DNA of 64,000 nucleotides from Streptomyces sp. SID13031 (GTDB taxonomy: Bacteria > Actinomycetota > Actinomycetes > Propionibacteriales > Kribbellaceae): positions 124,001 to 188,000 of the forward strand of contig NZ_JAAGLV010000016.1 of assembly GCF_010548305.1 (NCBI RefSeq), in the 5' to 3' direction. Position 1 is the first letter of the stretch. Each line of letters starts with the position of its first letter. A program made the translations under genes and the position numbers. Below, one piece after another: positions 52,580 to 61,273 of the stretch. The notes below the pieces were generated by a model. It did not search any database, was not told where the DNA came from, and saw only the letters and a list, made by a program, of their open reading frames with translations.

Positions 52580-52633
52580 GCGGACCTCCTTGCGGGGAGA
52601 TTACTCGGCGCGCGACGCGGCTAGGCTGCGCTG

Positions 52634-55090
52634 GTGTCAATCGTGACGGGCGATGCGCCTGGCAGCCTCGCGGATCGTCGGCGCGAGGCAGCCCAGCGGC
52701 GCGAGACCGCCCGTCAGCTCGAACGAGCGCGCGAGATCGAGGAGAGCCGGCTCCGGGAAGCCGTCCGGCTGCGGGCCTCGCGGAAGCTGCGGTCCGTCAT
52801 CCGGCCGCCGCAAGCACCGGCGCGACAGGCTCCGGAAACGCTGACCGCACGCCTGGTGAAGGCCGGTGCCGGCGTCGCGCTGGCCGGGCTGGCGATCTGG
52901 TTGATGGCCGGGCACGCGTCCGGGGACAGCATCGTGGCGCTGCTCCGCTTCTGGGTCTTCGGGCTCACGCTGCCGGGCTTCGTGCTGTGGCGGCTGGCCA
53001 GCCCGTTCCGGCACAACCTGATCGAGGACGTCGCGGCCGGATCTCTGGTCGGCGTCTCCCTTTTACTCTTGGTCTACCTGGCCGTCTCACCGCTAGGCCT
53101 ACAGCAATGGGCCTGGCTCTGGGCAGCGCCTGTACTGCTGGTCGCTGTGTCCGTACCGGCCTGGCGTCGGCGGGTGACGAGCAAGGTCGAGCGTCCCGTG
53201 CATCCGCTGACCGCCTGGCTCATCGTCCTGGCTTGTGCGCTCCCGCTGTACGGCACTGGGCGCTACCGGAACCTCCTGCCTGCGCCGTACACGGATGCCC
53301 GTTCCAACTCGCCCGACATGGCGTTCCACCAGGCACTGTCGGCCAGTGCGAAGTACGACTTCCCCCTGCAGGCGCCGTACGTCAACGGCGAGCAGATGGA
53401 CTACCACTACTTCTGGCACCAGTTCACTGCCGCCACGTCCTGGGCGACCGGGGTGGACCTCACCGACCTCGTCTACACGATCGGCTGGGTACCACTGCTG
53501 ATCGCGGGGACCGTCCTCATCTTCGTGCTCACCGACCGGCTGGCTCCGAGCTCGCGCTGGGCCGGCCCGCTCGCGATAGCGGTCGCATCCATCGGCGGCA
53601 CGGTCAGCGCTTATCCACAGGCTTCACTGCTGTCCGAGGGCCTGCTGAACTACGTCTGGGGCAGCCCGACGCAGAACCTCGGCGGCGCGCTGATCGTGCT
53701 GCTGGCGATCATGGGGATCGATCTCCTGCGTGACCGCAGCGCGCCCTCCTCGTGGTTGCTGTTCGTCGTGATCGCCGCGGCCGGGTCCGGCTCCAAGGCG
53801 ACCGTGCTGCCGCTGGTGATCTGCGGGCTCGCGCTGGTCGTCTTCGTCCGGCTCTGCTACGGCCGGCTGTCCGGGGTGGCGCTGCTCATCTCGGCTGTGC
53901 TGGGCGGCATCTTCGCGGCCTCGATCGTGGTGGTCTTCGGCATGCACTCGTCCGGGCTCGCGGTGAAGCCCTGGGTGACGTTCGCCAAGATCGGCATCTA
54001 CCCGTTCATCGCCGACCCGCTGCCGTCGGGGCAGTTCGACCACAGCGCGATGTGGATCAGCGGTATCACCGCTTGTCTCGGCCTGGTCCTCGGCTCGGCC
54101 GGGCTCATCATCCTCAGCGGTACCGCGGCCCGCTGGTTCCACGACCCGGGAATGATCTTCCTGGTCGGCATCTCGATCGCGGGCTTCTGCGCGATGATCC
54201 TGACCGACCAGCCGGGGACCAGCCAGCTGTACTTCCACCGCACCGCGGTACCGGTGATCGCGGCGCTGTCGGCGGCCGGCGTCTGGATGCTGGTCTTCTG
54301 GTTCGCCGACAAACGCTCCGAGCTGATCGTGCTCGCCTCCGTCCTCGGTGGGATCGGCGCGACCGCGGCCGCCCGGGCGATCGTGAGGTCAGGTGCTCAA
54401 CCGTTCCGGCGGCCCGACGGCTCGCTGCACGGGCTGATCGGTCCGTGGGTGTGGACGATCGGGTTGTTGCTCCTGGTCGCGGCGGTGGTCACGGTCCTAT
54501 GGAAACTCGGCGGCCACCGGCGCGGGCGGCCGACCCGGATCACGCTCGCCTCTTTCGTACTCGCCGGGATGGGTGCCGGGTTGTTCCTGCCGATGCAGGC
54601 CATGGCGGAGTACAAGCCGGCCGTACTCGCGCCGCAGACGGACAAGCAGCTGCTCGGGCCGACGAAGAGCCAGGCCGACGCGGCGATCTGGCTGCGCGAC
54701 CACGCGGCGCCAGGTGAGCTGATCGCGACCAACGCGCACTGCGCGATGAAGAACACGATGGGCTGCGACGCCCGGCATTTCTGGATCTCGGCGCTGTCCG
54801 AGCGGCACGTGCTGATCGAGGGCTGGGCCTACACGAACACCTTGAACGACCTCGTCGCCGGCACCGGGATGGGCCCGAACTCACTGCCGTTCTGGGACCA
54901 GCCGAGGCTGGCCGAGAACGACATCGTCTTCCTCGCGCCGACCCGGGACAACCTGCGGGTGCTGCGGGAGAAGTACGGCGTCCGCTGGCTCTACGCCGAC
55001 CCGACTCAGACGATCGTCTCAAGCACTCTGAACAGTCTTGCCACGCTGCGCTTCCGGGCTCCCGACGCCCTTGTCTACGAACTCCCCTGA
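52634..55090 (+). CDS. Large polytopic membrane protein (GT-C-like), paralogue 2
   Basis: 818 aa, GTG start. A basic, probably helical cytoplasmic N-terminus (about 1-65) is followed by 12 or more membrane segments. Conserved blocks: FRHNLIEDVAAGSLVGVS, PDMAFHQALSASAKYDFP, YHYFWHQFTAATSWATGVDL, and near the end ELIATNAHCAMKN, LSERHVLIEGWAYTN, KYGVRWLYADP. The block FWHQFTAATSWATGVDLT is nearly identical in the next gene. Probable membrane glycosyltransferase or polymer-processing protein acting outside the cytoplasm. It is divergent from the GT2 gene. Confidence 0.7.
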   Translation: MSIVTGDAPGSLADRRREAAQRRETARQLERAREIEESRLREAVRLRASRKLRSVIRPPQAPARQAPETLTARLVKAGAGVALAGLAIWLMAGHASGDSIVALLRFWVFGLTLPGFVLWRLASPFRHNLIEDVAAGSLVGVSLLLLVYLAVSPLGLQQWAWLWAAPVLLVAVSVPAWRRRVTSKVERPVHPLTAWLIVLACALPLYGTGRYRNLLPAPYTDARSNSPDMAFHQALSASAKYDFPLQAPYVNGEQMDYHYFWHQFTAATSWATGVDLTDLVYTIGWVPLLIAGTVLIFVLTDRLAPSSRWAGPLAIAVASIGGTVSAYPQASLLSEGLLNYVWGSPTQNLGGALIVLLAIMGIDLLRDRSAPSSWLLFVVIAAAGSGSKATVLPLVICGLALVVFVRLCYGRLSGVALLISAVLGGIFAASIVVVFGMHSSGLAVKPWVTFAKIGIYPFIADPLPSGQFDHSAMWISGITACLGLVLGSAGLIILSGTAARWFHDPGMIFLVGISIAGFCAMILTDQPGTSQLYFHRTAVPVIAALSAAGVWMLVFWFADKRSELIVLASVLGGIGATAAARAIVRSGAQPFRRPDGSLHGLIGPWVWTIGLLLLVAAVVTVLWKLGGHRRGRPTRITLASFVLAGMGAGLFLPMQAMAEYKPAVLAPQTDKQLLGPTKSQADAAIWLRDHAAPGELIATNAHCAMKNTMGCDARHFWISALSERHVLIEGWAYTNTLNDLVAGTGMGPNSLPFWDQPRLAENDIVFLAPTRDNLRVLREKYGVRWLYADPTQTIVSSTLNSLATLRFRAPDALVYELP

Positions 55091-55139
55091 GTGACGTTCC
55101 GCCTACGCATTGGAACCGTTGCGGCATTAGGGTGACCGC

Positions 55140-57344
55140 ATGCACTCCAGGGCTCGGCGGCGCGGGCCGAAGGAAACCGGCTCCGGCACTCTGGCCGGGC
55201 GGATGGCGGCGCTGCCGGTGCTGATGCTGGTCCTGGTCCTGCTGATCTCCCGGGCACCGGTGTTCGACGTGGCGAAGTTCGGCCTGTTCCTGCTGGCCGG
55301 CGTGACTTTGCCGGGGCTGGTGCTGTGGCGGCTGATCGGCGCGTACCGGCGCAACCTGGTGGAGGATTTCGCGGCCGGCTTCGCGGTCGGGACGGCCGCC
55401 CAGCTGATCGTGTACCTCGCCAGTGCCTCCGTCGGGCTGCAGCGCTGGTCGTGGGGCTGGGCGCCGATCGTGCTCATCCTCGGCATGCTGGATCACGACG
55501 TGCGCAACCGGGTCTGGCGCCGGGTCGAGGCTCCGCTCGCGCCATGGACCGCCTGGCTGCTGTCGCTGTCGACTTCGCTCGTACTCTTCGCGATCTACCG
55601 CAAGGGCCCGGAGCGGTACGCACCGGCGTACACGGATCCCCTGGTCAGCGATCCGGGGATGGCGTTCCACCAGGCGCTCGCGGCCAGCGCGAAGGCCGAC
55701 GTACCGATCGTGCCGCTGTGGCTCGGTGGCGAGCCGATGAGGTTCCACACGTTTTTCCACCAGGTCACCGCGGCGACGTCGTGGGCGACGGGGGTAGACC
55801 TCACCCAGCTGACCTACACGCTGGTGTGGCTGCCGTTCGCGCTCGCGGGGTGTGCGCTGGTCTTCGCGGTGACGCAACGCTTCGTGGAGCCAAGCGCTTT
55901 TTGGGTGGGGCCGCTCGCCGTGTTGGTGGCGGGGCTCGGTGGCGCGTTGGAGCCGCTGCACGATCTGTCTGTCGGCGGGGTCTCGATGGCGGCCGGGGCC
56001 TATCTGAGCCCGACGCAGAACATGGGCCTGATGTTCGCGCTCGTACTGACCGCGGTGGCGATCGACGTACTACGGAAGCAGTCGCCGCGAAGCCGTTGGT
56101 TGCTGCTGCTCCTGGTGGCGCTGGCCGCGGCCGGCGCCAAGGCGACCGTGCTGCCGATGGCCGTTTGCGGCTTCCTGCTGGTCTTCCTGTTTCGCCGGTC
56201 GACGCGGAACGCCTTCTTCGGCGTACTGATCGCACTGGGGTTGTTCGTCGGGTCGGCGATCGTCGTCTTCGGTGGCGAGTCGTCGGGGCTGCAGGTGAAG
56301 TTCGGCGACCTGTTCACGGAACTGCCGCCGTACCAGTCCATCCGGGCGGCGGTTGGGACGGATCAGCGGGCCGAGCTGATCAGCGCGGTGGCGATCCTCG
56401 TGGCCTGGGGGCTCGCCGTCGCGGGGGTGCTGTTCCTGCGGCGGTTCTGGCGGGATCCGGGTGGGATCTTCGTGGCCGGGGTCGCGATCGGCGGGTTCGC
56501 GGCTGCGCTACTGACCAACCAGCCGTTGTCGTTCTACCGGATGGCGTTCCCGTTCCTGGCGGTGCTGTCGTGTGTGGGGTTGGCTCGGCTGGCCGAGCGG
56601 CTGGACGACCGCCGGAGCGCAGTACTCGTCGCTGTGGCCGCTGGGCTCGGGTTGGTCGGCTGTGGCTTGGCGCGTTGGGGTGCCGCGGATCTGCAGGGTG
56701 TGAAGGAGCCGTTGATCTGGACCGTCGCGGCGATGCTCGCCGTGGGGCTGCTGGTCGCAGTGGGCTGGAAGGTCGGCCGCGGTGGCCGGATGCCGACGGC
56801 GTTCTTCGCCGCTCTCGTTGCTGCCTGCATGGTCGGTGCGGCCACGCTGCCGTTGATCGGATTGGTGTCCGGGCAGGCGAGCGATGTCGTGTACGGGCGG
56901 CCTGGCCGAGATGGGCCGACCGAGGCTGAGGCGGATGCAGCTCGGTGGTTGAAGGAGAACGCCCCCGGCGACGACTTGATCGCTACCAACGCACATTGCA
57001 TCGCCATGCAGGGCGACACGTGCGACAGCCGGCACTTCTGGATCGCTGCACTGTCCGAGCGGCAGGTGCTGATCGAGGGGTGGGTACGGACGAACAGGTC
57101 CAGCCGGATCTCGGCCACCACCGGCACCGACCCGAGCACGGTCCCGTACTGGAACAAGGATCAGCTCGCCGCGAACGACGCCACCTTCACCTCGCCGTCG
57201 GAGGCCGTGATCGACCGGCTGCGCAAGCTGGGAGTGCGGTGGCTGTACGCCGACAACCGCGCGGGCGAGGTGTCGCCGCAGCTCAAGCAGTTCGTCCGAC
57301 TGAGGCACGCGACCCTCGACGCCACGATCTACGAGATCAGATGA
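55140..57344 (+). CDS. Large polytopic membrane protein (GT-C-like), paralogue 3
   Basis: 734 aa, starting 49 bp after paralogue 2. It shares YRRNLVEDFAAGFAVGTA, DPGMAFHQALAASAKADVP, FFHQVTAATSWATGVDL, DDLIATNAHCIAMQGDTC, LSERQVLIEGW and LGVRWLYAD with it. Thus the pair arose by tandem duplication and relates to the protein at 35053. About 12 membrane segments are followed by an external domain. Its 3' end overlaps pseG convergently by 16 bp. Confidence 0.7.
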   Translation: MHSRARRRGPKETGSGTLAGRMAALPVLMLVLVLLISRAPVFDVAKFGLFLLAGVTLPGLVLWRLIGAYRRNLVEDFAAGFAVGTAAQLIVYLASASVGLQRWSWGWAPIVLILGMLDHDVRNRVWRRVEAPLAPWTAWLLSLSTSLVLFAIYRKGPERYAPAYTDPLVSDPGMAFHQALAASAKADVPIVPLWLGGEPMRFHTFFHQVTAATSWATGVDLTQLTYTLVWLPFALAGCALVFAVTQRFVEPSAFWVGPLAVLVAGLGGALEPLHDLSVGGVSMAAGAYLSPTQNMGLMFALVLTAVAIDVLRKQSPRSRWLLLLLVALAAAGAKATVLPMAVCGFLLVFLFRRSTRNAFFGVLIALGLFVGSAIVVFGGESSGLQVKFGDLFTELPPYQSIRAAVGTDQRAELISAVAILVAWGLAVAGVLFLRRFWRDPGGIFVAGVAIGGFAAALLTNQPLSFYRMAFPFLAVLSCVGLARLAERLDDRRSAVLVAVAAGLGLVGCGLARWGAADLQGVKEPLIWTVAAMLAVGLLVAVGWKVGRGGRMPTAFFAALVAACMVGAATLPLIGLVSGQASDVVYGRPGRDGPTEAEADAARWLKENAPGDDLIATNAHCIAMQGDTCDSRHFWIAALSERQVLIEGWVRTNRSSRISATTGTDPSTVPYWNKDQLAANDATFTSPSEAVIDRLRKLGVRWLYADNRAGEVSPQLKQFVRLRHATLDATIYEIR

Positions 57345-58363
57345 ATGAGTGCATCCGCGACACGTGCTCTTCCCTGACCGTCTACTAACTTCCATCCGGC
57401 TTGGGCGAGCTGCGCCCGCTCCTGCGCGTCGGTGAGCAGCTTCCGTAGCACTGCGACCGCAGCCGTCGGATCCGACTTCAACTCGGCGAGTGTGCCGACC
57501 CCTGCCGCTGCACCGGTGGCCACTGCACGCTCATAGCCCATCTCCTGGTTGTCGACCACGCACACCAGGCCAGCCGTGGCCCCCAGGCAGAGCAGCTCCC
57601 AGGTCGACGTACCGGAAGCGCTAACGACCAGGTCCGACTCCACTACCGCCTTGGCCAGCTCTGACGTCGGCCCGATCACGTGCACCCGCTGCTGTGCTTC
57701 AAGCGGTACAGCGGCGATCGCTGCAGCCAACTCCTCGCCAGGCGCAACCACTGTCGCCTCGAACGGCACACCGGTCGCGGCCAGCGCCTGTACGACGTAC
57801 GGGCCGGCTCCGTAGGCGTCAGTGCCGCCGAAGAACGCGAAGACCGTCGGCACCCCGGCTGGACGCAGTACCGGCGGCTCCGAAGGCCGCAGCGCGAGCA
57901 CCTCTTCCCGCAGCAACACGTAGTCGAGCCCAGCCAGTCTCACAGCCCCCTCGGGCAGTACCGGCCGGTCGAACTCGGCCCCAAGATTCTGATCCACCAG
58001 CAGATCGGCATCGCCCCCGCGCAGATCGCCGTCCACGATCGCCAACGTAGGCACCCCGGACCGCCGTACCGCGCTGAACACCTCGCCCGGCAGGTCATAC
58101 GAATCGAACACCACCGCATCAAGACGCAGCCGCTCCACCAGCTCCACATGCTCAGCCGGCGTCCACACAGCCGCCTCGACCGCAATCCCCCTGGACCGGA
58201 TCTGCTCATCAGCCCACGGCACACTCGGGCTGTCGCAGACGAACACCACCTCCACTCCCCGCCCCCGCAACTCCTCCGCGAACGCCAAACTCCGCATCAC
58301 GTGCCCGATCCCACGGCGCACGCCGACATCACACCTGACCCCGACCCGCCACACCCGATCCAC
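57329..58363 (-). CDS. pseG: UDP-2,4-diacetamido-2,4,6-trideoxy-beta-L-altropyranose hydrolase
   Basis: 344 aa, GTG start, GT-B fold as in MurG. GVRRGIGHVMRSLAFAEELR carries the catalytic His of the GxGHxxR motif, and DLVVSASGTSTWELLCLGA is the UDP-binding part. VVFDSYDLPGEVF and LAIVDGDLRGGDADLLVDQN are typical PseG blocks. It removes UDP to release the free 2,4-diacetamido sugar used by PseI. It lies alone on the minus strand, divergent from vapBC and pseB. Confidence 0.88.
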   Translation of the reverse strand: MDRVWRVGVRCDVGVRRGIGHVMRSLAFAEELRGRGVEVVFVCDSPSVPWADEQIRSRGIAVEAAVWTPAEHVELVERLRLDAVVFDSYDLPGEVFSAVRRSGVPTLAIVDGDLRGGDADLLVDQNLGAEFDRPVLPEGAVRLAGLDYVLLREEVLALRPSEPPVLRPAGVPTVFAFFGGTDAYGAGPYVVQALAATGVPFEATVVAPGEELAAAIAAVPLEAQQRVHVIGPTSELAKAVVESDLVVSASGTSTWELLCLGATAGLVCVVDNQEMGYERAVATGAAAGVGTLAELKSDPTAAVAVLRKLLTDAQERAQLAQAGWKLVDGQGRARVADALIHLIS

Positions 58364-58393
58364 GCCAAGACGGTATCCGGTCCGGAGTACGAT

Positions 58394-58417
58394 GTAATAC
58401 GTAGGGCACGTAATACG
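58394..58417 (+). promoter_or_regulatory. Direct repeat upstream of vapBC
   Basis: GTAATACG occurs at 58394-58401 and 58410-58417, 16 bp apart (the site also reads TACGATGTAATACG, promoter -10 like). A likely autoregulatory VapB operator. GGAGGAGG follows as ribosome site. Confidence 0.45.
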
Positions 58418-58428
58418 GAGGAGGAAAC

Positions 58429-58656
58429 ATGCGAATGAACAGCAAAGGCCAGGTCACCATCCCCGCCGCGCTGCGCGCCAAGCATCACCTCCACGAGGGC
58501 GACGAGCTCGAGGTGATCGAGGACGGCACCGCACTGCGGATCGTTCGGGCCCACGGCAGCGAGACGCACGGCCAGCGGCTGGTCCGCGAGATGCGCGGCA
58601 GAGCGACGTCCGGCAAAAGCACCGAGGAACTGATGGAGTTGCTGCGTGGCGAATGA
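58429..58656 (+). CDS. vapB: VapB antitoxin (AbrB/MazE-type)
   Basis: 75 aa. The swapped-hairpin AbrB domain is MRMNSKGQVTIPAALRAKHH with DELEVIEDGTALRIV, and the C-terminal toxin-binding helix is TSGKSTEELMELLRGE. It neutralises the adjacent VapC and binds their promoter; a direct repeat lies just upstream. The toxin gene overlaps its last 11 bp. Confidence 0.88.
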   Translation: MRMNSKGQVTIPAALRAKHHLHEGDELEVIEDGTALRIVRAHGSETHGQRLVREMRGRATSGKSTEELMELLRGE

Positions 58657-59086
58657 CCGCCTGCTGCAATCCGTCCGACAGGTGTCGACCATGGTCGACA
58701 CCTGTGTGCTGCTGGACATCCTCACCGACGACGCGGAGTGGGCCGACTGGTCCGCCACCGCGGTCGCGGGGGCCAGAGACGTCGGCGATCTGGTGATCAA
58801 CCCGATCATCTACGCGGAGGTCTGCGCCGGCTTCGACCGGATCGAGGACGTCGACACGGCGCTGCCGGCGGCCGACTTCCGCCGCGAGGCGCTGCCTTAT
58901 CCAGCGGGCTTCCTGGCCGCCCGGGCATTCGTCACCTATCGCAGCCGAGGCGGCGCGAAGAGCTCACCACTGCCCGACTTCTACATCGGCGCCCACGCGG
59001 CCGTGAACCGGCACCGGCTGATCACCCGCGACACAGCCCGCTTCCAGACCTATTTCCCGACCATCGAACTGGTGACGCCCGGCTAG
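58646..59086 (+). CDS. vapC: VapC toxin (PIN-domain RNase)
   Basis: 146 aa from the GTG at 58646 (GGAG seven bases upstream). An ATG at 58691, giving MVDTCVLLDILTDD, is the alternative and matches many family starts. Acidic PIN residues are visible: Asp in VDTCVLLD, Glu in NPIIYAEVC, and Asp in LPDFYIGAHAA. VapC toxins cut tRNA or rRNA when freed from VapB. The pair separates pseG from pseB inside the polysaccharide locus. Confidence 0.88.
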   Translation: MANDRLLQSVRQVSTMVDTCVLLDILTDDAEWADWSATAVAGARDVGDLVINPIIYAEVCAGFDRIEDVDTALPAADFRREALPYPAGFLAARAFVTYRSRGGAKSSPLPDFYIGAHAAVNRHRLITRDTARFQTYFPTIELVTPG

Positions 59087-59159
59087 GTGGGGGAAGCTAA
59101 GGTACGGAGTTGCGCGGTGTGATCGCGCGGTTCGGAAATGTGGCTCAGAAGGGTCTGAC

Positions 59160-60143
59160 GTGTCCATCCTCACCGGCTCCGACATTCTCGTCACCGGAGG
59201 TACCGGGTCCTTCGGCCGGGCGTTCATCCGGCACGCGCTCGAGCAGCTCGATCCGCGCCGGGTGATCGTGTTCAGCCGCGACGAGCTGAAGCAGTGGGAG
59301 GTCCGGGCCGCGTTCGGCGACGACCCCCGGCTGCGGTTCTTCCTCGGCGACGTGCGGGACCGGGCCCGGCTGATGCGGGCCATGCACCGGGTCGACTACG
59401 TCGTGCACGCGGCCGCGCTGAAGCAGGTCGACAGCGGTGAGTACAACCCGTGGGAGTTCGTCCAGACGAACGTGATCGGCTCGCAGAACGTGATCGAGGC
59501 GGCGATCGACTCGGGCGTGAAGCGCGTCGTCGCGCTGTCCACCGACAAGGCGTCCAGCCCGATCAACCTGTACGGCGCGACCAAGCTGACGGCGGACAAG
59601 CTGTTCATCAACGGCAACCACTACGCGGCGGCGTACGAGACCCGGTTCAGCGTGGTCCGGTACGGCAACGTGATGGGCAGCCGCGGCTCGATCATCCCGA
59701 AGTTCCGCGCGTTGCACGAGGCCGGCCAGTCGCTGCCGATCACCGACCTGCGCTGCACCCGGTTCCTGATCACGCTGCCGGAGGCGGTCCAGTTCGTCGT
59801 CGACTCGTTCGAGCTGATGACCGGCGGCGAGCTGTACGTACCGCGGATCCCGTCGATGAAGGTGACCGACCTGGCCGAGGCGATCGCCCCCGGCGCGACC
59901 ATGCACGACGTCGGCCTGCGCCCGGGCGAGAAGCTGCACGAGGAGATGATCAGCCCGGAGGAAGGCCGCCGCGCGCTGACGCTCGGCAACCGCTTCGTCC
60001 TGCAGCCCGACCTGGCCAGCTGGGGCTATCTCGCGCCGGCCGCCGGGATCCCGGTCACCGACGGCTTCCACTACGCCTCGAACACCAACGACCAGTGGTA
60101 CTCCATCGACGAGATCCGCAAGATCCTGCTCGAGGAAGCTTGA
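59160..60143 (+). CDS. pseB: UDP-N-acetylglucosamine 4,6-dehydratase, inverting (PseB)
   Basis: 327 aa, GTG start. SDR fold with ILVTGGTGSFGRAFIRHAL, VFSRDELKQWEVRAAFGD, DVRDRARLMRAM, and ALSTDKASSPINLYGATKLT carrying the dehydratase/epimerase catalytic residues. The length and DELKQWE block fit the inverting C6-dehydratase/5-epimerase that begins pseudaminic acid synthesis. It is followed 5 bp later by pseC; a five-gene co-directional operon runs to the window edge. Confidence 0.92.
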   Translation: MSILTGSDILVTGGTGSFGRAFIRHALEQLDPRRVIVFSRDELKQWEVRAAFGDDPRLRFFLGDVRDRARLMRAMHRVDYVVHAAALKQVDSGEYNPWEFVQTNVIGSQNVIEAAIDSGVKRVVALSTDKASSPINLYGATKLTADKLFINGNHYAAAYETRFSVVRYGNVMGSRGSIIPKFRALHEAGQSLPITDLRCTRFLITLPEAVQFVVDSFELMTGGELYVPRIPSMKVTDLAEAIAPGATMHDVGLRPGEKLHEEMISPEEGRRALTLGNRFVLQPDLASWGYLAPAAGIPVTDGFHYASNTNDQWYSIDEIRKILLEEA

Positions 60144-60148
60144 GTGTG

Positions 60149-61273
60149 ATGCTCCCGTACGGCCGCCAGTCGATCTCAGCTGAGGACATCGAAGCCGTCA
60201 CCGCCGTACTACGCGGTGACTGGCTCACCACCGGCCCGGCCGTGACCGCCTTCGAGACCGCGATCTCCGAGCTCACCGGCGGCCACCGCGCGATCAGCTG
60301 TACCTCCGGCACCGCCGCCCTGCACATGGCGTACGCCGGTCTCGGCGTCGGCCCCGGCGACGAGGTGGTGACGACGCCGATGACGTTCGTCGCGACCGCG
60401 TCGTCCGCCGCGATCCTCGGCGCCAAGATCGTCTTCGCCGACGTCGAGGAGGACACCGCGCTGATCGACCCGGCCGCCGTCGACGCGCTCACCACGGATC
60501 GCACCAAGGTGATCGCCGCGGTCGACTACGCCGGCCACCCAGCGGACTACGACGCTCTCCAGCCCATCGCGGATCGAGTCGGGGCGAAGACCCTCGACGA
60601 CGCGGCCCACTCGGTCGGTGGATTCGCTCAGGGCCGGCCGGTCGGCGATCTGGCCGACGTGACCACGCTGTCGTTCTTCCCGACCAAGAACCTGACCACC
60701 GGCGAAGGCGGCGCCGTCGTCGCCAAGGATCCGGCGGTCGCCCAGCGGGTGCACGAGTTCCACTTCATCGGCCTGGTCCGCGATCCGGCGCGGTTCACCA
60801 TCACCGACGAGGGCCCTTGGCACCAGGAGGTGCACGAGTTCGGCGTCAACTACCGCCTGACCGACCTGGCCTGCGCGCTCGGCCTGTCCCAGTTGCGCCG
60901 GCTCGCGGCCTTCAAGCAGCGCCGGGCCGACCTCACCGCGAAGTACAACGAAGCCCTCGGTGCAGTTGACGGTCTCCGTACGCCGGTGCAGCGCGCCGGT
61001 GTCGATCCCGCCTGGCACCTCTACCCCGTCCGGGTGCTCGGCGATCGCCGCCGCGAGGTGTTCGAGGGGATGCGCGCTGCCGGGATCGGCGTCCAGGTGA
61101 ACTACATTCCTGTCTACTGGCACCCCGTCTTCGCCGAACAGGGGTACCAGCGTGGCCTGTGCCCCAACGCGGAGCAGTTCTACCGCGAGGAGCTCTCGCT
61201 GCCGATGTTCCCCGACCTGACCGACGCCGACGTCGACCGGGTGATCGAGACGCTGACGAAACTGGTGCGGTGA
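60149..61273 (+). CDS. pseC: UDP-4-amino-4,6-dideoxy-N-acetyl-L-altrosamine transaminase (PseC)
   Basis: 374 aa from the ATG at 60149; a GTG one codon earlier is possible. It begins MLPYGRQSISAEDIEAVTAV as PseC proteins do, with GDWLTTGPAVTAFE, SCTSGTAALHMAYAG, TPMTFVATASSAA and FFPTKNLTTGEGGAVV (PLP Lys). VNYIPVYWHPVF is a PseC-like C-terminal block. It aminates the 4-keto product of PseB using glutamate. It is coupled to the following gene by a GTGA overlap. Confidence 0.92.
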   Translation: MLPYGRQSISAEDIEAVTAVLRGDWLTTGPAVTAFETAISELTGGHRAISCTSGTAALHMAYAGLGVGPGDEVVTTPMTFVATASSAAILGAKIVFADVEEDTALIDPAAVDALTTDRTKVIAAVDYAGHPADYDALQPIADRVGAKTLDDAAHSVGGFAQGRPVGDLADVTTLSFFPTKNLTTGEGGAVVAKDPAVAQRVHEFHFIGLVRDPARFTITDEGPWHQEVHEFGVNYRLTDLACALGLSQLRRLAAFKQRRADLTAKYNEALGAVDGLRTPVQRAGVDPAWHLYPVRVLGDRRREVFEGMRAAGIGVQVNYIPVYWHPVFAEQGYQRGLCPNAEQFYREELSLPMFPDLTDADVDRVIETLTKLVR

